Origin: Ligula intestinalis
Lineage: Eukaryota > Platyhelminthes > Cestoda > Diphyllobothriidea > Diphyllobothriidae
Assembly: GCA_036362985.1 (NCBI GenBank)
Contig: JAYGXS010000003.1
Span: 33,344,634 to 33,408,633 of the forward strand
Length of the DNA stretch: 64,000 bases
Reading direction: 5' to 3'
Below, piece after piece: positions 60,901 through 64,000 of this stretch; the first letter of the stretch is position 1; every line of letters begins with the position of its first letter. Both the position numbers and the translations under genes were made by a program. A model generated the notes under the pieces. That model searched no databases. It was not told where the DNA came from and worked only from the letters and a program-made list of their open reading frames with translations.

Positions 60901-62220
60901 GCTCAAAAGTAGGCAGCCAAAGCCCAGGAGAAGTGGAAGTAGCAACAATGAAAACAAGCGTCCTCCTTATCAACAGAACTTTGAAATAGAATAGTAGAGA
61001 AAGCTCCTTCACTGCTGAATGGTTTGGATTACAAGAAACATTTAAACTCCTTCCTAACCGAAATATATAGGACTACAACCATACTACTTACTTGATCTCA
61101 CTAGACCATATATTTACATTAAACTTGGCTCCGGTTAACATTTTAAAATGGAAATGCAGTGAACGTGTTCTACGCTCCTATTTCGCAAACGCCTCACCTA
61201 TTCAACTGCTCATGTTTTGAAAAAAATATTTACATACATATTTGCATAATAAAGAGGTCTGCTTATTCACTACATTTTATGCATTCCTGTACAGTTTCAA
61301 TTGAGTTTTTAAGGGCTTCTGTCATTTACTCCAAAACGTAGTGATTGATACTTTAAAAGTACTCATTAGCTTCAGTAAGTCGCGGGGCCAGGTTTGGCTC
61401 AAGGAGCTACCTCAATTGTTGAATCTAGCCGGAAAATCCTGTCTGAAGGCTCCTTTTCATTATCAGATCATCAAAATTCTAATTTTTAACAAGACATGTG
61501 GTAACAAATAAATGCACCGAAAGGCACACGTTCGGGGCAAATTAAAAGAGAAGATGTTTAGCGGATAGGGAAGATAGACGGCTCCAAACGCACAGTACTA
61601 CGTGCGTTTCTGAATGGAGCGATGGTGGAAAGTAATTATTTTGAGAGATGGATTAGAACTACGTCGTCTAGCCCCACAAGCCTTCAACCACAAATCAACA
61701 AACCTTCGTATTTAGTAGAGGTTGAACTATGCACGCACTGGCTCCGACTACAACAGCGTGGATGTCTGAATCTAAAATTCATAGGTGTCAGATAAGTAGA
61801 AAGGAAAGCAAACCGTTAAAGTGAAAAACGTTAATAATATCACGGAGTTTGCGGTCCACTTCAACACTTTCCAGCGACAGTATTTGAGGATGGATGGTCA
61901 GAAAGGAAACCACTTGCTCCGGGGTAAACCCTCGTGAAGTAAAGTAGGAAATTCGCGATATCAGCTCCCCGTCAGGCAACTAAGTATCCAGCTAGAACGG
62001 ATTGGTATAGGTAAAAGTACATACCTTGAATATCTTCGGAAAAACGCTTATAACTCGAGCAATCTGAGAAAGGTCAAATCCGCGATCGGAGAGAATCCAC
62101 AATTTCGGTGCAATCATCTTATCAAAGTCTGCTTTTACAAGCATATTTGCTACGCCTGGAACGCTTTCCATCTTGGAGAGGTCAGCACCAAGTTGCACCA
62201 GTTTTTGAAGACACGGATTG
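57860..62220 (-). CDS. MTERF3: MTERF3, mitochondrial transcription termination factor family protein
   Basis: mTERF proteins are alpha-helical repeat proteins of the mitochondrial matrix; MTERF3 binds mtDNA/rRNA and is tied to transcription and ribosome assembly. Exons seen (high to low): 62220-62025, 61979-61814, 58911-58821, 58204-58035 and tentatively 57916-57860. The first reads CLQKLVQLGADLSKMESV, the family signature, then SVFPKIFK. The second has ISYFTSRGFTPEQVVSFL and HPQILSL. The third has MTKMLGFSLPVTREMIVECP and the fourth LNLPLDVIAKSPKALTSSP. Each has the mTERF repeat pattern with the conserved proline. Phases require one more small exon between 61814 and 58911 that I could not place. 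The N-terminal exons lie above 62220, probably outside the window. The intron 62024-61980 is only 45 nt. Confidence 0.85.
58035..58204 (-). CDS. MTERF3: MTERF3 exon
   Basis: It follows CTTCTAG with two bases completing the split codon. It reads ENFYHLNSRLNLPLDVIAK and LAERTNFLVHCKLFQPD. The 3' edge is GTTAGT after 58035, or GTACGT after 58039. Confidence 0.75.
58821..58911 (-). CDS. MTERF3: MTERF3 exon
   Basis: It is 91 nt between CTTTCAG and GTAAGT. It reads DVFVVMTKMLGFSLPVTRE and MIVECPRIIIT, one mTERF repeat. Confidence 0.8.
59380..59500 (+). repeat. tRNA-derived SINE-like head in an MTERF3 intron
   Basis: A box-A-like TGGCTAGAGCGCTGG (59411-59425) and a box-B-like GGGTCCGAATTCC (59455-59467) are spaced as in a tRNA. 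The sequence between lacks a good anticodon arm, so this is a SINE-type pol III promoter rather than a tRNA gene. The tail and end are not defined. Confidence 0.45.
61814..61979 (-). CDS. MTERF3: MTERF3 exon
   Basis: It starts right after the 45-nt intron ending ACTTAG and ends one base after FHFN, at GTTTGC. It reads LPDGELISRISYFTSRGF and EQVVSFLTIHPQILSLE. Confidence 0.88.
62025..62220 (-). CDS. MTERF3: MTERF3 exon
   Basis: It follows TTTTGGTAG (one base completing a codon) and ends at GTATGT in phase 0. It holds QLGADLSKMESVPGVANML and IARVISVFPKIFK. Confidence 0.88.
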
Positions 62221-64000
62221 CTACCAAAATGGGACAGTCGGAAAGAATAAAATCACTCATACACAGAATATAAACAGAAACGATTTTTTGCTGTGTTATT
62301 CGTAACCAGGCCACTAACAAGTTGACCAGTTTGCGCGACATTTTAGTCCCCCCCTTATATTTACAGTGGGGTAGAGACTTTGGCATCTTTAATGCCATAG
62401 CTTCGAAAAAGTATACGCGAACAAGCTAAAAATACCTCCTGACAAATTTGTTAACTTCCGCAACTAGGCGATGAACCTGGATGCGCAAATTTCCAATTTG
62501 CAAGACAACCTGACACAGGATTAAATTTGACGAAATACGGACCATTTACAGGTGCTGCTAGTACAACTACTGTACTTATAAGAGGCTCAAAGTGCCATCT
62601 TCCGCGCTGTTCGATATAGATTGAGGGGGGATTTGAGAATTTAAAGTGTGATTATGCAGCTGATGCGATTACTAACGGCAGTTAATAACGAGATGGCCCT
62701 AGAATTGGCTGCTGCGGAAAACTTAATTTGTTTTGGACGATAAGTTAGAAAAATAATGATTGATCGCTAGGAGTTGACTAAAGCAACCCTAAGCTAGAAG
62801 GTCCTACGTCACAATCACAATGTGGCAACCTAATCTAGCAGATAAATTAAACAATAGGAAGGTCCTCGGGAAACAAGCCATCCAGCAACTTCCGTAACTG
62901 TTATACAGAAAACGAAGAATAGTACATGACAATTACTTTCAAAAAGTACGAGCAGTATTTATAGGATCTACAGTAGCTGGGCCATCTCATTTAAAGTTCA
63001 CTGAAAGTTTAAAATATGGTTTCGGTTAAATAAGATTGCATAGGTGTGGTTGTAATATAGATTATGGTGCACCATAATCCAAATTAATTTCAGTTGTTCC
63101 AGGATGCCGGCATTTAAATGCGCGTTTGTTCGGCCTCCTGGATGAACTACACTCGAAAGGAATGGTTACTCAAGCATTATGAATTTTGCCAGACTGAAAT
63201 TTCCCACAAAGAAGGGAGGCTGGAATGGCCATTGCTGTTTTTTTAGTCGTCAACAACCGGTCACACAGAACCCTAGATATGGCGGCACCCGAGGCTCGGA
63301 CCCGCGAAGTCCAACACTCTAACCCACGACTTGGCATGCGAATTTTCTTGCCCGTTTCGATAGAGAATATTAACAATGGTAGATAGGTGTACACCGATCG
63401 ATTACGAGATAGTTTCACCCCATTATGCACTACCTAGCTTCGTTGACATTCGGTACGCTTATAGATTTAGTTATATTTTATAGAAAATATGTACAAAATG
63501 CTTCTTTGCCTTTTACTCAAGATGTAAAAGATAAAATCGTTAACATTTATTCTTGAAAAAAAGCATTTAGATTTAAATTGTTAAAATTATGGGGGTTTTT
63601 TAAAGCCGTGAGACGTTTGTTTATAATTCGTAGAAGCTGTCCGTTTGCTAACTTTGTTTATGCAGTTAACAGCAGTATAACAGTATCCACTGCGAAATGT
63701 TGAGTCACATATGATATCTTAATAGCGTGGAGCAATAAATGACTTTTGGTGAAGAGAAAATGTGCACAGTGTTGTTTTGAAACCATAAACACAGGTGCAA
63801 CTGCGTATGGAATACAAATCACTGGACAATTGAATAAGTTGTTTTAAACATAAATATACCAATTTTCGTTATAACGTTTAAAGAAGGCCTGCGTTGGTCT
63901 AAGGAATGGCACTTCCTATAATACTTTCCATAAACTATAATTGACTTTATAAGAGCACCGAAGAGCTAACACTTTTTAAGTAGTCATTGTACCAATGTAA
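62221..64000. other. no gene recognised; possibly MTERF3 upstream intron
   Basis: No exon in the needed phase was found. ORF 63170-63430 (-) and others carry no motif. Confidence 0.4.

Overview
The window is nuclear DNA of an animal with split genes, scattered coding exons and many decayed retroelements. The best guess is a parasitic flatworm, probably a tapeworm of the diphyllobothriid type. The reasons are a 45-nt intron in one gene beside introns of kilobases, standard-code host exons, and a repeat load of RTE, CR1/jockey-like and Penelope-like elements. The species cannot be fixed from the sequence alone. No bacterial genes, CRISPR arrays or rRNA genes were seen.

Layout, host genes. A terminal exon of an unrecognised gene lies at 659-937 (+). 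A two-exon 3' end of a second unrecognised gene lies on the minus strand (7016-6488 and 5091-4459); its splice phases agree. The clearest gene is SLC30A9 (ZnT9, the mitochondrial zinc exporter) on the plus strand, with seven exons from 44936 to 53407. Facing it tail to tail is MTERF3 (mitochondrial transcription/ribosome-biogenesis factor) on the minus strand, with exons between 62220 and 57860. Both recognised products act in mitochondria, but nothing in the sequence shows that they are co-regulated.

Layout, mobile DNA. A Penelope-like element with RT and GIY-YIG domains, bounded by inverted terminal repeats that carry a hammerhead-like motif, is at 13329-14812. A non-LTR retrotransposon with a 2A-like peptide, a PHD finger, an endonuclease and an RT is at 19398-26250. 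It is split by a nested RTE-type element at about 20690-24045. Two related LINE copies are joined head to tail within the RT core at about 33312 (31150-35837). A CR1-like LINE with an internal deletion is at 38280-40620. Inside the largest SLC30A9 intron lie a foldback pair of Penelope-terminal-repeat-like sequences (46537-46817) and a dead Tc1-type transposon (47343-48499). A tRNA-derived SINE-like head is at about 59400-59470.

The rest (about 938-4458, 7017-13328, 14813-19397, 26251-31149, 35838-38279, 40621-44935, 53408-57859 and 62221-64000) shows no convincing gene. ORFs there are short and lack matching splice context or family motifs. The most interesting signals are the 2A+PHD LINE and the hammerhead-like cores in Penelope-type terminal repeats present in several copies.
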